A stretch of DNA of 64,000 nt from Citreicoccus inhibens. Its GTDB lineage: Bacteria > Myxococcota > Myxococcia > Myxococcales > Myxococcaceae. Under the pieces are notes generated by a model. That model was given only the letters and a program-made list of their open reading frames with translations. It made no database searches and was not told where the DNA came from. Positions within the stretch are counted from its first letter, which is position 1; each line of letters begins with the position of its first letter. Position numbers and translations under genes: made by a program. Positions 37,439-46,804 of this stretch are shown here, in pieces. The stretch covers positions 522,049 to 586,048 of the forward strand of contig NZ_JAHNZT010000001.1 of assembly GCF_019039035.1 (NCBI RefSeq). Direction: 5' to 3'.

Positions 37439-38221
37439 GTGCCCGAGCCCCTGCCGCTCTTCGATGCGCACCTGCACCCCGAGGGCCTGAGCGATCAGGA
37501 CCTGGAGTCGATGCGCTTCTTCGGCGTGGAGCGGGCGCTCGTCGTGGCCCACCACTTCCCGGAGCCCACGCCCAAGGGGCTCCGCGAGCACTTCGACCAG
37601 CTCGTCGAGCGCCAGCTCCCCCGCCTGGAGCGCCTGGGCATCCGCGCCTACGCGGCGCTCGGCGTCCATCCGCGCTGCATCCCTCGGCGCGGGCTGTCCG
37701 AGGTGCTCGGGCACCTGCCGGACTACTTCCAGGGCGGTCGCGTGGTGGCGCTGGGCGAGACAGGGCTGCACAACGGGGGCGAGGAAGAGGAGGAAGCCTT
37801 CCTCGAACAGCTCGCGCTGGCGCGGCGCCTCAAGCTGCGCGTGCTCGTGCACACCCCCACGCAGGACAAGGAGCGCACCACGCGCCGCATCCTCACGTTG
37901 CTGCGCCAGTCCGGCGTGCTGGCCTCGCGGGTGTTGGTGGACCACGCCAACGCGCGCACCGTGCGCACCATCCTCGAGGTGGGGCACTGGGCGGGCCTCA
38001 CGCTGCACCCCGATGAGCTTCGCGCCGAGCGCGCGGTGTCCGTGGTGCGGCGGCTGGGCAGCGAACGTCTGGTGTTGAACTCCGACGCGGGCGATGGCGC
38101 GGGGGACATCCTCGGGCTGGCGCGCGTGGCGAACCTGCTCGCCAAGGCCAGGCTCTCCGAGCGCATCGTCCGCCGCGTCGCGCGCGAGAACGCCGAGCGC
38201 TTCCTGCAGGTTCACGACTGA
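37439..38221 (+). CDS. TatD-family metal-dependent hydrolase
   Basis: 260 aa from GTG 37439, with GGAGG 9 bases upstream. Metal ligands of the TatD TIM barrel are present: D9-A-H11-L-H13, Glu in 'ALGETGLH', His in 'VLVHTPTQ', a His in 'VLVDHAN' and Asp in 'LNSDAGDGAG'. It is slightly shorter than TatD and more like archaeal-type TatD relatives. It should be a Mg-dependent hydrolase or nuclease in the cytoplasm. It is close behind ggt, possibly by read-through. Confidence 0.85.
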   Translation: MPEPLPLFDAHLHPEGLSDQDLESMRFFGVERALVVAHHFPEPTPKGLREHFDQLVERQLPRLERLGIRAYAALGVHPRCIPRRGLSEVLGHLPDYFQGGRVVALGETGLHNGGEEEEEAFLEQLALARRLKLRVLVHTPTQDKERTTRRILTLLRQSGVLASRVLVDHANARTVRTILEVGHWAGLTLHPDELRAERAVSVVRRLGSERLVLNSDAGDGAGDILGLARVANLLAKARLSERIVRRVARENAERFLQVHD

Positions 38222-38326
38222 CGCGGAACGTGCCCGCAACCCAAGGAAACGCCCGCTCCGCGTCCCCTTAGAGGTGCGGACCGCGCGTCCGCCCCCCAAC
38301 TTTCCGGCGCCCCTCGACGAGTCTCC

Positions 38327-40354
38327 ATGCGTTTCACCCTCGCCGCCGTCACGGCCTCCGCGCTCGTGGCCTGCACCCACGCCTCGACGGTGTCTCTCCC
38401 GAGCCCGACGCGGGCTCCCGTCCCGAACGCGGGACGCACGCTCTCCGAGCCCCCGGCTGCCTTCCTGGCGGGCTGCCAGCAGGACATCCAGCGCGCGCGC
38501 GCCTTGCTCGCGCAGCTCCAACGCCAGCCCGCGCCGCGCGAGCCGCTCGCCACGCTGACGACGTATGACGACGCGCTGACCCTGCTCAACGACGCCGTGT
38601 CGCGCGCGACCATCGGCACCAACGTCCACCCCGACGCGGCGTTTCGAAAGGCCGCCACCGAGTGCGAACAACGCGCGGAGCGGGAGCTCACGGACCTGTC
38701 GCTCGACCGAGGCCTGCATGACGTGCTCGCCTCGCTCGACATGTCGGGGCAGGCGGAGGGCGCGCGCCGCTGGGTGGCGCTGCAGCTCAAGGACTTCCGC
38801 CGCGCGGGCGTGGACCGCGACGAGGGCACGCGACAGGCGGTCCGCGTGCTCCAAGCGGAGCTGGTGCGCTGGGGACAGGAGTTCGTCCAGCACATCCGCG
38901 AGGACACCCGCGGAGTGCTGCTGTCGCCCGAGGAGCTGGATGGACTGCCCGAGGACTACGTGCGCGCGCATCCGCCGGGCCCCGATGGCCGCGTGCGCAT
39001 CACCTCCGAGACCGCGGACTCCATCCCCGTGCTCACCTACTCGCGCAGCGCCCGAGCGCGAGAGGCCGTGTGGCGCGCGGGGCTCCAGCGCGGCCATCCA
39101 GCCAACGTGGACACGCTGAAGCGGCTGCTCACCGCCCGCCATGAGCTGGCCACCACGCTGGGCTATCCCCACTGGGCCGCCTACACCATCGAGCCGATGA
39201 TGATGCGCACGCCCGAGGCCGTGGCGGACTTCATCGACCGGCTCGCGGCCTCCACCCAGGAGCAGGCCCGCGCGGACACCGCCGCGCTGCTGGCCATCAA
39301 GCGACTCGACACGCCCGACGCCACGCGCGTGGACCCGTGGGACGAGCGCTACTTGAACGACCAGGTCCGCGCGCGGCTGTACGACTTCGACTCGCGGACC
39401 CTGCTGCCCTACTTCGAGTACACGCGCGTGAAGCAAGGCGTGTTGGACCTCACCGCGCAGCTGTTCGGCCTGTCGTACCGCCGCATCCCGGACGCGCCCG
39501 TGTGGCATCCCGACGTCGAGGCCTACGACGTGTACGAAGGCGCCGAGCGCCTGGGCCGCTTCTATCTGGACATGCGCGAGCGACCGGACAAGTACCCGGG
39601 CTCGGCGGAGTGGGACATGGCGGCGGGGCGAGAGGGCCGCTCACTGCCCGAGGCCGTGCTGACCTTCAACTTCGCGCGCGCTGGCAGCGAGCCCACCTTG
39701 CTGCGGCTCGGAGAGGTGAAGGCCTTCCTCCACGAGTTCGGCCACCTGCTCCACCATGTGCTGGGCAATCACTCGCGCTGGGCCGGCCTCTCCAGCACGT
39801 ATACGGAACGCGACTTCGTGGAGGCGCCCTCCCAGCTCCTGGAGGAGTGGCTCTGGCGTCCCGAGTCGCTGCGCACGTTCGCGCGCCACTATCAGACGGG
39901 CGAGCCCATCCCCATTCCGCTGGTGGCGCGAATGAATCAGGCCACCGGCTTCGGCAAGGGCCTCTGGGTGCGCACGCAGCTGTTCTGCACGGCCCTCAGC
40001 CTGCGGCTGCACGAGCGAGATCCACGCGACCTGGACGTCGTCGCCCTGGAGCAGCAGATGCAGGAGAAGTACACGCCCTTCACCTACGCCGAGGGGACGT
40101 ACTTCCACCTGTCCTTCGAGCACCTCGAGGGTTACGGCGCCACCTACTACACGTACCTGTGGTCGCTCCTGCTCGCGAAGGACCTCTTCACACCCTTCGA
40201 GCAGGAAGGGCTGATGAACCCCGCCACCGCGCTGCGTTACCGACGCACCGTATTGGCGCCCGGAGCGACGCGAGACGCCGCCGCGCTGCTCCATGACTTC
40301 CTCGGGCGCGACGCCAACGACGCTGCCTTCCTGCGCTGGCTGGACAACGGCTGA
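38327..40354 (+). CDS. M3-family zinc metallopeptidase, lipoprotein
   Basis: 675 aa. Lipobox 'ALVAC' near residue 16 indicates a lipid-anchored exported protein. The zinc site H469-E-F-G-H473 is in 'FLHEFGHLLHHVL', with the third ligand Glu about 25-30 residues further on ('EAPSQLLEEWLW'). The Tyr-rich substrate region ('YGATYYTYLW') fits the family. Thimet-type oligopeptidases cut short peptides; most bacterial members (Dcp, PrlC) are cytoplasmic or periplasmic, so the lipidated form is less usual. It probably digests peptides in the periplasm or at the surface during predation or feeding; that role is inferred. Confidence 0.9.
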   Translation: MRFTLAAVTASALVACTHASTVSLPSPTRAPVPNAGRTLSEPPAAFLAGCQQDIQRARALLAQLQRQPAPREPLATLTTYDDALTLLNDAVSRATIGTNVHPDAAFRKAATECEQRAERELTDLSLDRGLHDVLASLDMSGQAEGARRWVALQLKDFRRAGVDRDEGTRQAVRVLQAELVRWGQEFVQHIREDTRGVLLSPEELDGLPEDYVRAHPPGPDGRVRITSETADSIPVLTYSRSARAREAVWRAGLQRGHPANVDTLKRLLTARHELATTLGYPHWAAYTIEPMMMRTPEAVADFIDRLAASTQEQARADTAALLAIKRLDTPDATRVDPWDERYLNDQVRARLYDFDSRTLLPYFEYTRVKQGVLDLTAQLFGLSYRRIPDAPVWHPDVEAYDVYEGAERLGRFYLDMRERPDKYPGSAEWDMAAGREGRSLPEAVLTFNFARAGSEPTLLRLGEVKAFLHEFGHLLHHVLGNHSRWAGLSSTYTERDFVEAPSQLLEEWLWRPESLRTFARHYQTGEPIPIPLVARMNQATGFGKGLWVRTQLFCTALSLRLHERDPRDLDVVALEQQMQEKYTPFTYAEGTYFHLSFEHLEGYGATYYTYLWSLLLAKDLFTPFEQEGLMNPATALRYRRTVLAPGATRDAAALLHDFLGRDANDAAFLRWLDNG

Positions 40355-40384
40355 GCACGGGCGCGCCGAGCCTGTAAAGACGAA

Positions 40385-40412
40385 GGGCTCCCGGCTGTGA
40401 AGCGGGGAGCCC
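40385..40412. terminator. hairpin between M3 peptidase and the 91-aa gene
   Basis: GGGCTCCC (40385-40392) pairs with GGGAGCCC (40405-40412), loop 12 bases, between convergent stops. On the minus strand a short TTCGTCTTT follows. Confidence 0.65.
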
Positions 40413-40466
40413 CGAGTGTTGTGAATTCGTCAAATCGCGCCGTCCGAGCGACGCGGAGTGCGCCGC

Positions 40467-40742
40467 TCAGTGCACGACGGGTACGAAGGAGCTCTCGGGG
40501 TGCAGCGAGATGCCGCGCGCGTCCGGATCCAGCCGGACCTGCACGGGAACGCCCTGGTAGCGGTAGTGGGCCAGCGAGTCCGCCGCCTCGTCGAGCAGGC
40601 GCTGGAAGCGCTCCTCCAACTCCACCGCGATGAGCAGCATGGTCTCACCGGCGTCCGCGACTCCGGGCCGATGCACCTGGCAACGCTGGAAACGCGCCCA
40701 GCGACCGTTCTCCATCTTCACCAGCTCGCCGTCGTAAGCCAT
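40467..40742 (-). CDS. small soluble protein of unknown function
   Basis: 91 aa from ATG 40742. Starts 'MAYDGELVKMENGRWARFQ', with a helical middle rich in Glu/Leu ('IAVELEERFQRLLDEAADSL') and a beta-like end 'YQGVPVQVRLDP'. No signal peptide or membrane segment. No family is recognised. Strong codon bias and a flanking terminator support that it is real. Confidence 0.6.
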   Translation of the reverse strand: MAYDGELVKMENGRWARFQRCQVHRPGVADAGETMLLIAVELEERFQRLLDEAADSLAHYRYQGVPVQVRLDPDARGISLHPESSFVPVVH

Positions 40743-41098
40743 GCGTCGCTCCTCTCGGAAAATCCGACCGACCCAACATAGGGGGCAATTAACTCGCTGT
40801 CACCCCCTGCCTTGAAAATTCGTGAAAGCGCCCGGAATCTCGTTGGTTAGCGGACGCTTCGGGCGGCGTTCGGGGGCAAAGCCAGCGATGCGGGCCCAAA
40901 ATTGTAAATTTGCCGACTGGTCAATGCGGTTAACCTGCCCCGAAGGGCGGGGTCGCTCAGCCCCGGACAGCGCCCCGAGACTTGGGGGCGATCAGCCGGA
41001 GGGGGCGCGGCTCCGACGCACTGCGGCCGAGCGAGCCGCGCGCGGCGGCCGGGCATGACGCGTGGCACAAGGCCCCCGCATCCCTTAAGTTGCGGGGA
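40743..41098. other. intergenic region with AT-rich dyads
   Basis: 356 bases without a supported gene. They include an AT-rich stretch (~40780-40830) and AAATT (40899-40903) paired with AATTT (40907-40911) around GTA, an operator-like dyad. Two GC hairpins follow, CCCCGaagggCGGGG near 40938 and CGCCCC/GGGGCG near 40972-40990. Promoters for the genes on both sides must lie here. Confidence 0.45.
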
Positions 41099-41329
41099 AT
41101 GAAGTGGCCCCTGCCGTTCCGCAAAGAGCGCGCGACCATCCAGTCCGTGGACGCGAAGGACCATGCCGAGCGACTGCTCGCGGAGTCCTTGCGCATGCTC
41201 GGGCAGGTCTGCGCGAAGGTCGCCGACGCCATCGAGGCCCAGCGCTTGGAGCGCCAGGGCTACGCACACAACACGTACCTGGAGCGGTTGGATCGCCCTC
41301 GCCCCGGTGACGAGAAGAAGCCGGAGTAG
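41099..41329 (+). CDS. small acidic-basic helical protein
   Basis: 76 aa from ATG 41099, GGGG just upstream. Mostly one long predicted helix ('AKDHAERLLAESLRMLGQVC' onward) with charged ends. No signal or membrane segment, and no family recognised. The amidohydrolase gene follows after 13 bases, so the two are probably one transcript. Confidence 0.55.
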   Translation: MKWPLPFRKERATIQSVDAKDHAERLLAESLRMLGQVCAKVADAIEAQRLERQGYAHNTYLERLDRPRPGDEKKPE

Positions 41330-41342
41330 TCTGCCGGCGACG

Positions 41343-42287
41343 ATGTCCCTTCCCCCCGACGTCCCCGAGCCCTGCCTGGCCCACGCGCCCACGTGGCGCG
41401 AGCAGGGCATCGCCATGCCCATGCCCGCCGTGGACGACGCCGAGAGCGAGCGCCTCCCCTCGGGGCTCCCGCGCGTGGTGGATGCCCACGTGCACCTGTT
41501 CCCCGACCGCGTCTTCGAGGCGGTGTGGCGCTGGTTCGACCGGTACGGGTGGCCCATCCGCTACAAGCTGCACACGCCTCGGGTGCTCTCGTTCCTGCTG
41601 GAGCGAGGCGTGAGCCGCGTGGTGGCTCTCCACTACGCGCACAAGCCCGGCATGGCGCGCGCGCTCAACGCCTACGTCGCGGAGGTGTCACGGGCCGAGC
41701 CTCGCGTGGTGGGCCTGGCGACCGTCTTCCCGGGCGAGGAAGGCGCCGCGGAGATTCTGACGGAGGCCTTCGCGGCGGGGCTGCGGGGCGTGAAGCTGCA
41801 CTGCCACGTCCAGGCCTTCGCGCCGGACGCCCCCCAGCTCCACGAGGTGTACGCCGCCTGCGCGCGGGCGGGGCGACCGCTCGTCATGCACGCGGGGCGC
41901 GAGCCTTCCAGCCCCCAATACCCTTGCGACCCCCATGCGCTGTGCGCCGCCGAGCGGGTGGAGCGGGTGCTGCGCGAGCATCCCACGCTCCAGCTCTGCG
42001 TGCCGCACCTGGGCGCGGACGAGTTCACGGCCTACGCGAAGCTGCTGGAGCGCTACGACAACCTCTGGCTGGACACGACGATGGCGGTGGCCGGCTACTT
42101 CCCGGTCCCCCTGTCGCGCGAGGCGTTGACGGTGCGGCCCGAGCGCATCCTGTACGGCACGGACTTCCCCAACCTGCCCTACGCGTGGGATCGCGAGGTG
42201 AAGGCGCTCGCCTCCATGGGCCTGAGCGACGCGGTGTTGGAGGGCGTGTTGGGCGCCAATGCCCTGCGGCTTTATGGCGAAAGCTGA
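41343..42287 (+). CDS. amidohydrolase-family (TIM-barrel) hydrolase
   Basis: 314 aa from ATG 41343. Metal-binding motifs of amidohydrolase-2 proteins: D47-A-H49-V-H51, His in 'VKLHCHVQ', His in 'VMHAGRE', 'VPHLGADE', and Asp in 'YGTDFPNLPY'. This group hydrolyses or decarboxylates cyclic or aromatic substrates with a single metal. The substrate is not known and no pathway genes are adjacent. Confidence 0.85.
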   Translation: MSLPPDVPEPCLAHAPTWREQGIAMPMPAVDDAESERLPSGLPRVVDAHVHLFPDRVFEAVWRWFDRYGWPIRYKLHTPRVLSFLLERGVSRVVALHYAHKPGMARALNAYVAEVSRAEPRVVGLATVFPGEEGAAEILTEAFAAGLRGVKLHCHVQAFAPDAPQLHEVYAACARAGRPLVMHAGREPSSPQYPCDPHALCAAERVERVLREHPTLQLCVPHLGADEFTAYAKLLERYDNLWLDTTMAVAGYFPVPLSREALTVRPERILYGTDFPNLPYAWDREVKALASMGLSDAVLEGVLGANALRLYGES

Positions 42288-42426
42288 GCGAAGAAGACGC
42301 CCGCGGGTGAACGCGACGGGGTGTTGAAAAGTGGCGACGCCCCTTCCGCAATGACAGGGGCGTTCCCATCTTCGTGCCCATAGAATCCGCCGTTCCCGCA
42401 GTTGTTGCCCTCCTTGAGGCCCTGCC

Positions 42427-42804
42427 ATGTCTCACATCCTGGTCGTCGATGACGATGCGAGCCACCGCACGCTCATCTGCGATGCCCTCGAGGAGATGGG
42501 CTACCGCACGGAGCAGGCGGGAAACGGCCGCGAGGCGTTGGACCAGTTGGAGGGAGACATGCCGGGCGCGGTGCTGCTGGACCTGCGCATGCCGGTGATG
42601 AGCGGCTGGGGTCTGCTGGACGCGCTGAAGAAGATGCCGCGCGCGCGCGCGCTGCCCATCATCATCATCTCCGGCTACGGCTTCGAATGGGAGGCGGAGC
42701 TGGTGGGCGCCGCGGGCTACATCTCCAAGCCCGTGGACCTGGACAAGGTGCGGGTGACGGTGCAGCAGATCGTCGGTCCGCCCGAGGTCGCCCTGGTGCA
42801 CTGA
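42427..42804 (+). CDS. single-domain response regulator (CheY-like)
   Basis: 125 aa, receiver domain only. Acidic pocket D8-D10, phospho-acceptor Asp52 ('LLDLRMP'), Ser82 switch in 'IIISGYG', and K101 in 'YISKPVD'. No output domain and no adjacent histidine kinase, so it must pass phosphate or a signal to a remote partner. Such orphan receivers are frequent in myxobacteria. Confidence 0.92.
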   Translation: MSHILVVDDDASHRTLICDALEEMGYRTEQAGNGREALDQLEGDMPGAVLLDLRMPVMSGWGLLDALKKMPRARALPIIIISGYGFEWEAELVGAAGYISKPVDLDKVRVTVQQIVGPPEVALVH

Positions 42805-42868
42805 GGCGTCCGTCATCCGGGGGATTGTTCGCCCCACCCTGGCTCGGGTGAGATGGTGGGCACTCTCC

Positions 42869-43690
42869 ATGACGCCCCCCTCTCCTGCTGACCTGGCCGT
42901 CGACGCCCGCGGACTCGTGAAGCGCTTCGGTGGCTTCACCGCGCTCCAGGGCCTGGACCTCCAGATTCCCCGTGGTGCCTTCTACGCGTACCTGGGGCCC
43001 AACGGCGCCGGCAAGTCCACCTCCATCGCGCTCCTGACGGGCGTGTACGGCCCGGACGCGGGCACCATCCAGATGCTGGGCATGGACGCCGTGCGCCAGC
43101 CCATGGAGGTGAAGCGGCGGGTGGGCGTGGTCCCCGAGGAGCTGAGCCTCTTCGAGCGCCTCACGGGTCGCCAGTACCTCACCTTCTGCGCACGCATGTA
43201 CGGCCTGGGCGGAGACGAGGCCGCCGCGCGCGCCACGGAGCTGCTGGAGCTGACCGAGCTCACGTACAAGGCCGGCTCGCTGGTGGCCGAGTACTCCAAG
43301 GGCATGCGGCGGCGGCTGGCCATCGCGGCGGCGCTCATCCACGCCCCCGAGTTGGTGCTGCTCGATGAGCCCTTCGAGGGCATCGACGTGCTCGCCGCGG
43401 GCGTCATCCGCGAGTTGCTGCGGGAGCTGAGCCGGCGCGGGGTGACGCTGCTCTTGACGACGCACGTGCTGGAGATCGCCGACCGACTGGCCACGCACGC
43501 CGGAGTCATTCGCGGCGGGCAGATGCTCGACCAGGGGCCGGTGGGCGCGCTGCTGGAGCGCCACGGAGCGAAGTCGCTGGAGGCGGTGTTCGAGAAGCTC
43601 ATCGCGGTGCCGGCGGCGCGCAACGCGCGGTTGTCTTTCTACGCGGAGGCGCCCGCTCCCGTGGGCGCCCTGCATCGGGAGTCCGCGTGA
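42869..43690 (+). CDS. ABC transporter ATP-binding protein
   Basis: 273 aa from ATG 42869. Walker A 'GPNGAGKS' (43-50), signature variant 'YSKGMRRRL', Walker B 'LVLLDEPFEGID' and the H-loop 'LLLTTHVLE' are all present. It resembles CcmA/DrrA-type exporter ATPases. Its stop overlaps the permease start (GTGA), so the two subunits are translationally coupled. Confidence 0.93.
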   Translation: MTPPSPADLAVDARGLVKRFGGFTALQGLDLQIPRGAFYAYLGPNGAGKSTSIALLTGVYGPDAGTIQMLGMDAVRQPMEVKRRVGVVPEELSLFERLTGRQYLTFCARMYGLGGDEAAARATELLELTELTYKAGSLVAEYSKGMRRRLAIAAALIHAPELVLLDEPFEGIDVLAAGVIRELLRELSRRGVTLLLTTHVLEIADRLATHAGVIRGGQMLDQGPVGALLERHGAKSLEAVFEKLIAVPAARNARLSFYAEAPAPVGALHRESA

Positions 43691-45342
43691 ACCGCCCTCC
43701 CGTTCCGGGGTTCTTCCAGCACCTGCTGCTGCTCTGGGACCTGCGCCTGCGCATCGGCCTGAACCGGGGTCCGGGGCGCAGCCGGCTGCTCGCCGTGGGA
43801 GCGTTCCTCGGGTCCAGCGCGCCGGGCGTGTTCCTGGGGCTGTTCTTCTTCAAGCTGATGCGGCTGGGGCCCATCGCGCACAGCAACGTGTGGCCGTACT
43901 TCATCCTCAACCTGCTGTGCTTCGTCACCGCGGCGACGTGGGTGACGTGGCCGCTCTTGTCCGCCGGCGTGGATGACCACTCGGAGCTGAGCCGCTACGC
44001 GGCGTTCCCCATCTCACCGTTCCGGCTGATCATCGCCTCCACCGTGGCGAGCCTCTTCGAGCCGCGCGCCCTCGTGTTCTACGCCCCGCTCACGGGCGCG
44101 GCGCTGGGCTACGCGTCGGTGTACCGGCTGGCGGCGCCCTGGCTCGCGGTGGTGCTGTACGTGCTCTTCGCGCTCCTGTGCGCGGCGTGGAGCCGCGTGG
44201 GCCTGTACGCGGTCATCAACGTGCTGAGGGAGAAGCACAGCGCGGAGATCATGGGCGGCGGGCTGGTGGCCTTCCTCGTGGCCGCGTCGTTCATCCCGCC
44301 CATCGACACCTCGTGGCTGACGGCGGTGGGCGAGGCCGGCGTGGGCGCGCTGGACATGACGCTCATCATCAACGCGGCGGTGGCGCTCGGGCGCGTGCCC
44401 CCTGGGTTCTTCGGCGATGGGTTGGGTCAGCTCGCGTGGGGACGGCCCGGCACGGCGCTCATCGAAGCGGGCGGCCTGCTCTTCTTCACCGTGATGGGCA
44501 TGGCCGTGGCCTACGCGCTGCTCATGCGCTTCCACAAGCAAGCAGGCCGCGCGGGCCCGCAGCTCAAGGAGTCCCAGGACCGAGATCCATTCTCGCGCAC
44601 GCGCACGCGCTACGACACGCTGGTGGCGCGCGAGGTGCTGGACCTGTGGCGCAACCCGCGCGCACGCCTCCTGGCCGCGGTGCCGTTCATCCTCGGCATC
44701 CTGCTCAAGCTGCTGTCGGGCCGGGACCTCTTCGTGTACCTGCTGGGCCGCAGCGCGGATGCGTGGGTGATGGGCGGCTTGTGCATCTACGGCGCGGTGG
44801 TCATCGCCTCCACGTTCTCGCAGAACACCTTCGCGTATGACGGGCAGGGCTTCGCCGCCTTCCTGGCCGCGCCGCTCGACCTCGCGGACGTGCTGCGCGC
44901 GAAGAACCGCGTGCAGGGACTGACCGCCGTGCTGATGGCGGTACTGGTGGGCGTGTTCTACCGGCTGTACTTCGGGTTCGGCACGCCGGTGGACTTCCTG
45001 TGCGCCATGGGCGCGGTGGTGGCGGTGGTGCCCGTGCTGCTGGCCGCGGGCAACTTCCTGTCGCTGTACTTCCCGGTGAAGTTCCACGCGAACCTCAAGC
45101 GGCGCGACAAGGTGCCGCTCACCGCGTCGCTGCTCGGCATCTTCGCGGCGAGCCTCGGCTGCATGCCCTTTGGCTGGGCGCTGCGGCTGGCCGGCAAGTC
45201 GGGCCCCACGTGGCAGTCCTGGGTGATGATTGCCCTGTGCGCCGGCCTCTACGGGCTGCTGTACCGCGCGGTGCTGCCCTGGGCCATGCGACTACTCGAC
45301 GCGCGGAAGGAGATTGTCCTGCGCGCGGTGACCCGAGAGTAG
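43687..45342 (+). CDS. ABC-2-like exporter permease
   Basis: 551 aa from GTG 43687. About 12 hydrophobic segments in two groups (residues ~35-270 and ~330-540), joined by a soluble charged linker ('DRDPFSRTRTRYDTLVARE'). It forms the membrane part of an exporter with the preceding ATPase. The long two-bundle form suggests one chain can make the whole channel. Substrate unknown. It converges on the VWA gene at 45363, with 20 bases between stops. Confidence 0.85.
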   Translation: MNRPPVPGFFQHLLLLWDLRLRIGLNRGPGRSRLLAVGAFLGSSAPGVFLGLFFFKLMRLGPIAHSNVWPYFILNLLCFVTAATWVTWPLLSAGVDDHSELSRYAAFPISPFRLIIASTVASLFEPRALVFYAPLTGAALGYASVYRLAAPWLAVVLYVLFALLCAAWSRVGLYAVINVLREKHSAEIMGGGLVAFLVAASFIPPIDTSWLTAVGEAGVGALDMTLIINAAVALGRVPPGFFGDGLGQLAWGRPGTALIEAGGLLFFTVMGMAVAYALLMRFHKQAGRAGPQLKESQDRDPFSRTRTRYDTLVAREVLDLWRNPRARLLAAVPFILGILLKLLSGRDLFVYLLGRSADAWVMGGLCIYGAVVIASTFSQNTFAYDGQGFAAFLAAPLDLADVLRAKNRVQGLTAVLMAVLVGVFYRLYFGFGTPVDFLCAMGAVVAVVPVLLAAGNFLSLYFPVKFHANLKRRDKVPLTASLLGIFAASLGCMPFGWALRLAGKSGPTWQSWVMIALCAGLYGLLYRAVLPWAMRLLDARKEIVLRAVTRE

Positions 45343-45362
45343 GCACCGCGCGCGGCGGGTAC

Positions 45363-46589
45363 TCAGTAGGCCACGCCGAACTTGCTGGCCTGCTTCTTCA
45401 CGCTGTCCATGACGTTGGTATCGAAGGCGTCCTTCTTGGATGACGCGTTGCGAACCAGCCACGCGTCGCGGTCCGCGGACAGCTTCGCGGCCTTCTCCTC
45501 CAGGACCTTCCGCTCGACACCGAGCTGCTTCACCTTCGCGGCCTGGGCCTCCTTCGGCATGCCCTGAAGCTCCATGGGCAGTTCGTCATCGCGCAGCGTC
45601 GCCAGCGCCGTGGGCTTGTCCACCAGGTCCACCGCGCCGCCCACGGCGATGGGGGCGCTGCTCACGGCAGCGGGCGCGGCGCCGGAGCTCGCACCCCGCG
45701 ACTTCTTCATGAAGCTGATGCGCTCCGCCGCCGCCTCGGGGGCCATCTCCTTCATGGCGTCCGCGCGGGCGCGGTTCGCGACCTGGGCCTCGTGCTTGCC
45801 GGCGTACAGCGTCTTGGTGGCCAGCGCGGCGCTCACCTTGGACAGCTCGGCGTCATACGGGGTCGCCACGGCCACCATGCCGCCGGACTGCGCGATGGTG
45901 TCGAACGTGCCGTCGGTCAGCTTGGCCACGTAGCGCCAGGACTCCTCGGTGGAAGGGTCCTCACCACAGCGAACGGTGTTCACCACGATGTGTCGCTCGC
46001 GGGCCGCTCCCGCCCACTTCTTGAAGTTCCACGCGTCGTGACGGTCAGCCGGGGGCGCGTCGCCCACGAGGAAGATGACCTTCATCACCTCGCGCTGCTG
46101 GCTCCATTGCAGGAGCGACACCGCCTCGCCCAACCCGCGGCCCACGTGCTCGGGCGTGTCACCTCCGCCGTCCGCGTCCAGCTTGCGCAGCTGCGCGAAC
46201 ACCGAGTCGAGGTCATCGGTCAGGTCGAACCGCTTCGTCACATAGGCGTCGCCCACGTCGCGGTACGCCACCAGCGCCACCTTGAGGTGCGGCGTCGGCT
46301 TGCCCTCGGAGATGCGCGACGCGATGGAGAAAATCTTCTGCTTGGCGCCCTCCAGCAGCCCGCCCATGGAGCCCGTCGTGTCGAGCACGAACGCGACCTC
46401 GATTTCAGGCCGAGGCGCCTGGGTCTGCCGAGAATCCGTCTGCGAGACCTGGGGCTTCGGCTTCGGGTCCGCGATGAACCCGCGCGCTTCCAGAGGCGGA
46501 GGCGTGGACTGCGCGAGGAGGGGAACAGCGGACAGGGCGGTGGCGAGCGCGGCCGTCCACGCGGCGCGCGAGAAGGACTTCAGGTTCAT
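45363..46589 (-). CDS. exported von Willebrand factor A-domain protein
   Basis: 408 aa from ATG 46589. Signal peptide ends near 'VPLLAQ' (~27). The VWA domain (~63-240) has an intact MIDAS with D70 in 'VLDTTGSMGG' and the later Thr/Asp loops 'DGGGDTPEHVGRG' and 'FLVGDAPPADR'. The C-terminal half is Ala/Lys-rich and predicted helical or coiled-coil ('ERKVLEEKAAKLSADRDAWL'). It probably binds proteins in a Mg/Ca-dependent way in the envelope. Partners are unknown. Confidence 0.82.
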   Translation of the reverse strand: MNLKSFSRAAWTAALATALSAVPLLAQSTPPPLEARGFIADPKPKPQVSQTDSRQTQAPRPEIEVAFVLDTTGSMGGLLEGAKQKIFSIASRISEGKPTPHLKVALVAYRDVGDAYVTKRFDLTDDLDSVFAQLRKLDADGGGDTPEHVGRGLGEAVSLLQWSQQREVMKVIFLVGDAPPADRHDAWNFKKWAGAARERHIVVNTVRCGEDPSTEESWRYVAKLTDGTFDTIAQSGGMVAVATPYDAELSKVSAALATKTLYAGKHEAQVANRARADAMKEMAPEAAAERISFMKKSRGASSGAAPAAVSSAPIAVGGAVDLVDKPTALATLRDDELPMELQGMPKEAQAAKVKQLGVERKVLEEKAAKLSADRDAWLVRNASSKKDAFDTNVMDSVKKQASKFGVAY

Positions 46590-46804
46590 GGGGCGATCTC
46601 CAGCAGGCGGGCGCCCGGAAACGGCCCTGCTCGGGCGCCTCCCCCTGGAACGGCCGGGCCTGCCGAAAGGTCTACGCCGCGTGAGAGATACTTTCCGAGC
46701 GAGCCTGGGTGTCTCGGGGCGCACGGCCCCCTGCAACGAGGGCTTGCCGCACCGCGACGCGCGGCCCATGCTGGCAGCGCTCCAACCCCCCAGGAGGCTC
46801 AGCC

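Noticed and set aside
35549-39508. 1319-codon open frame on the minus strand
   Set aside because: It is antisense to ggt, TatD and the M3 peptidase, which have clear catalytic motifs. The composition is typical of a shadow frame.
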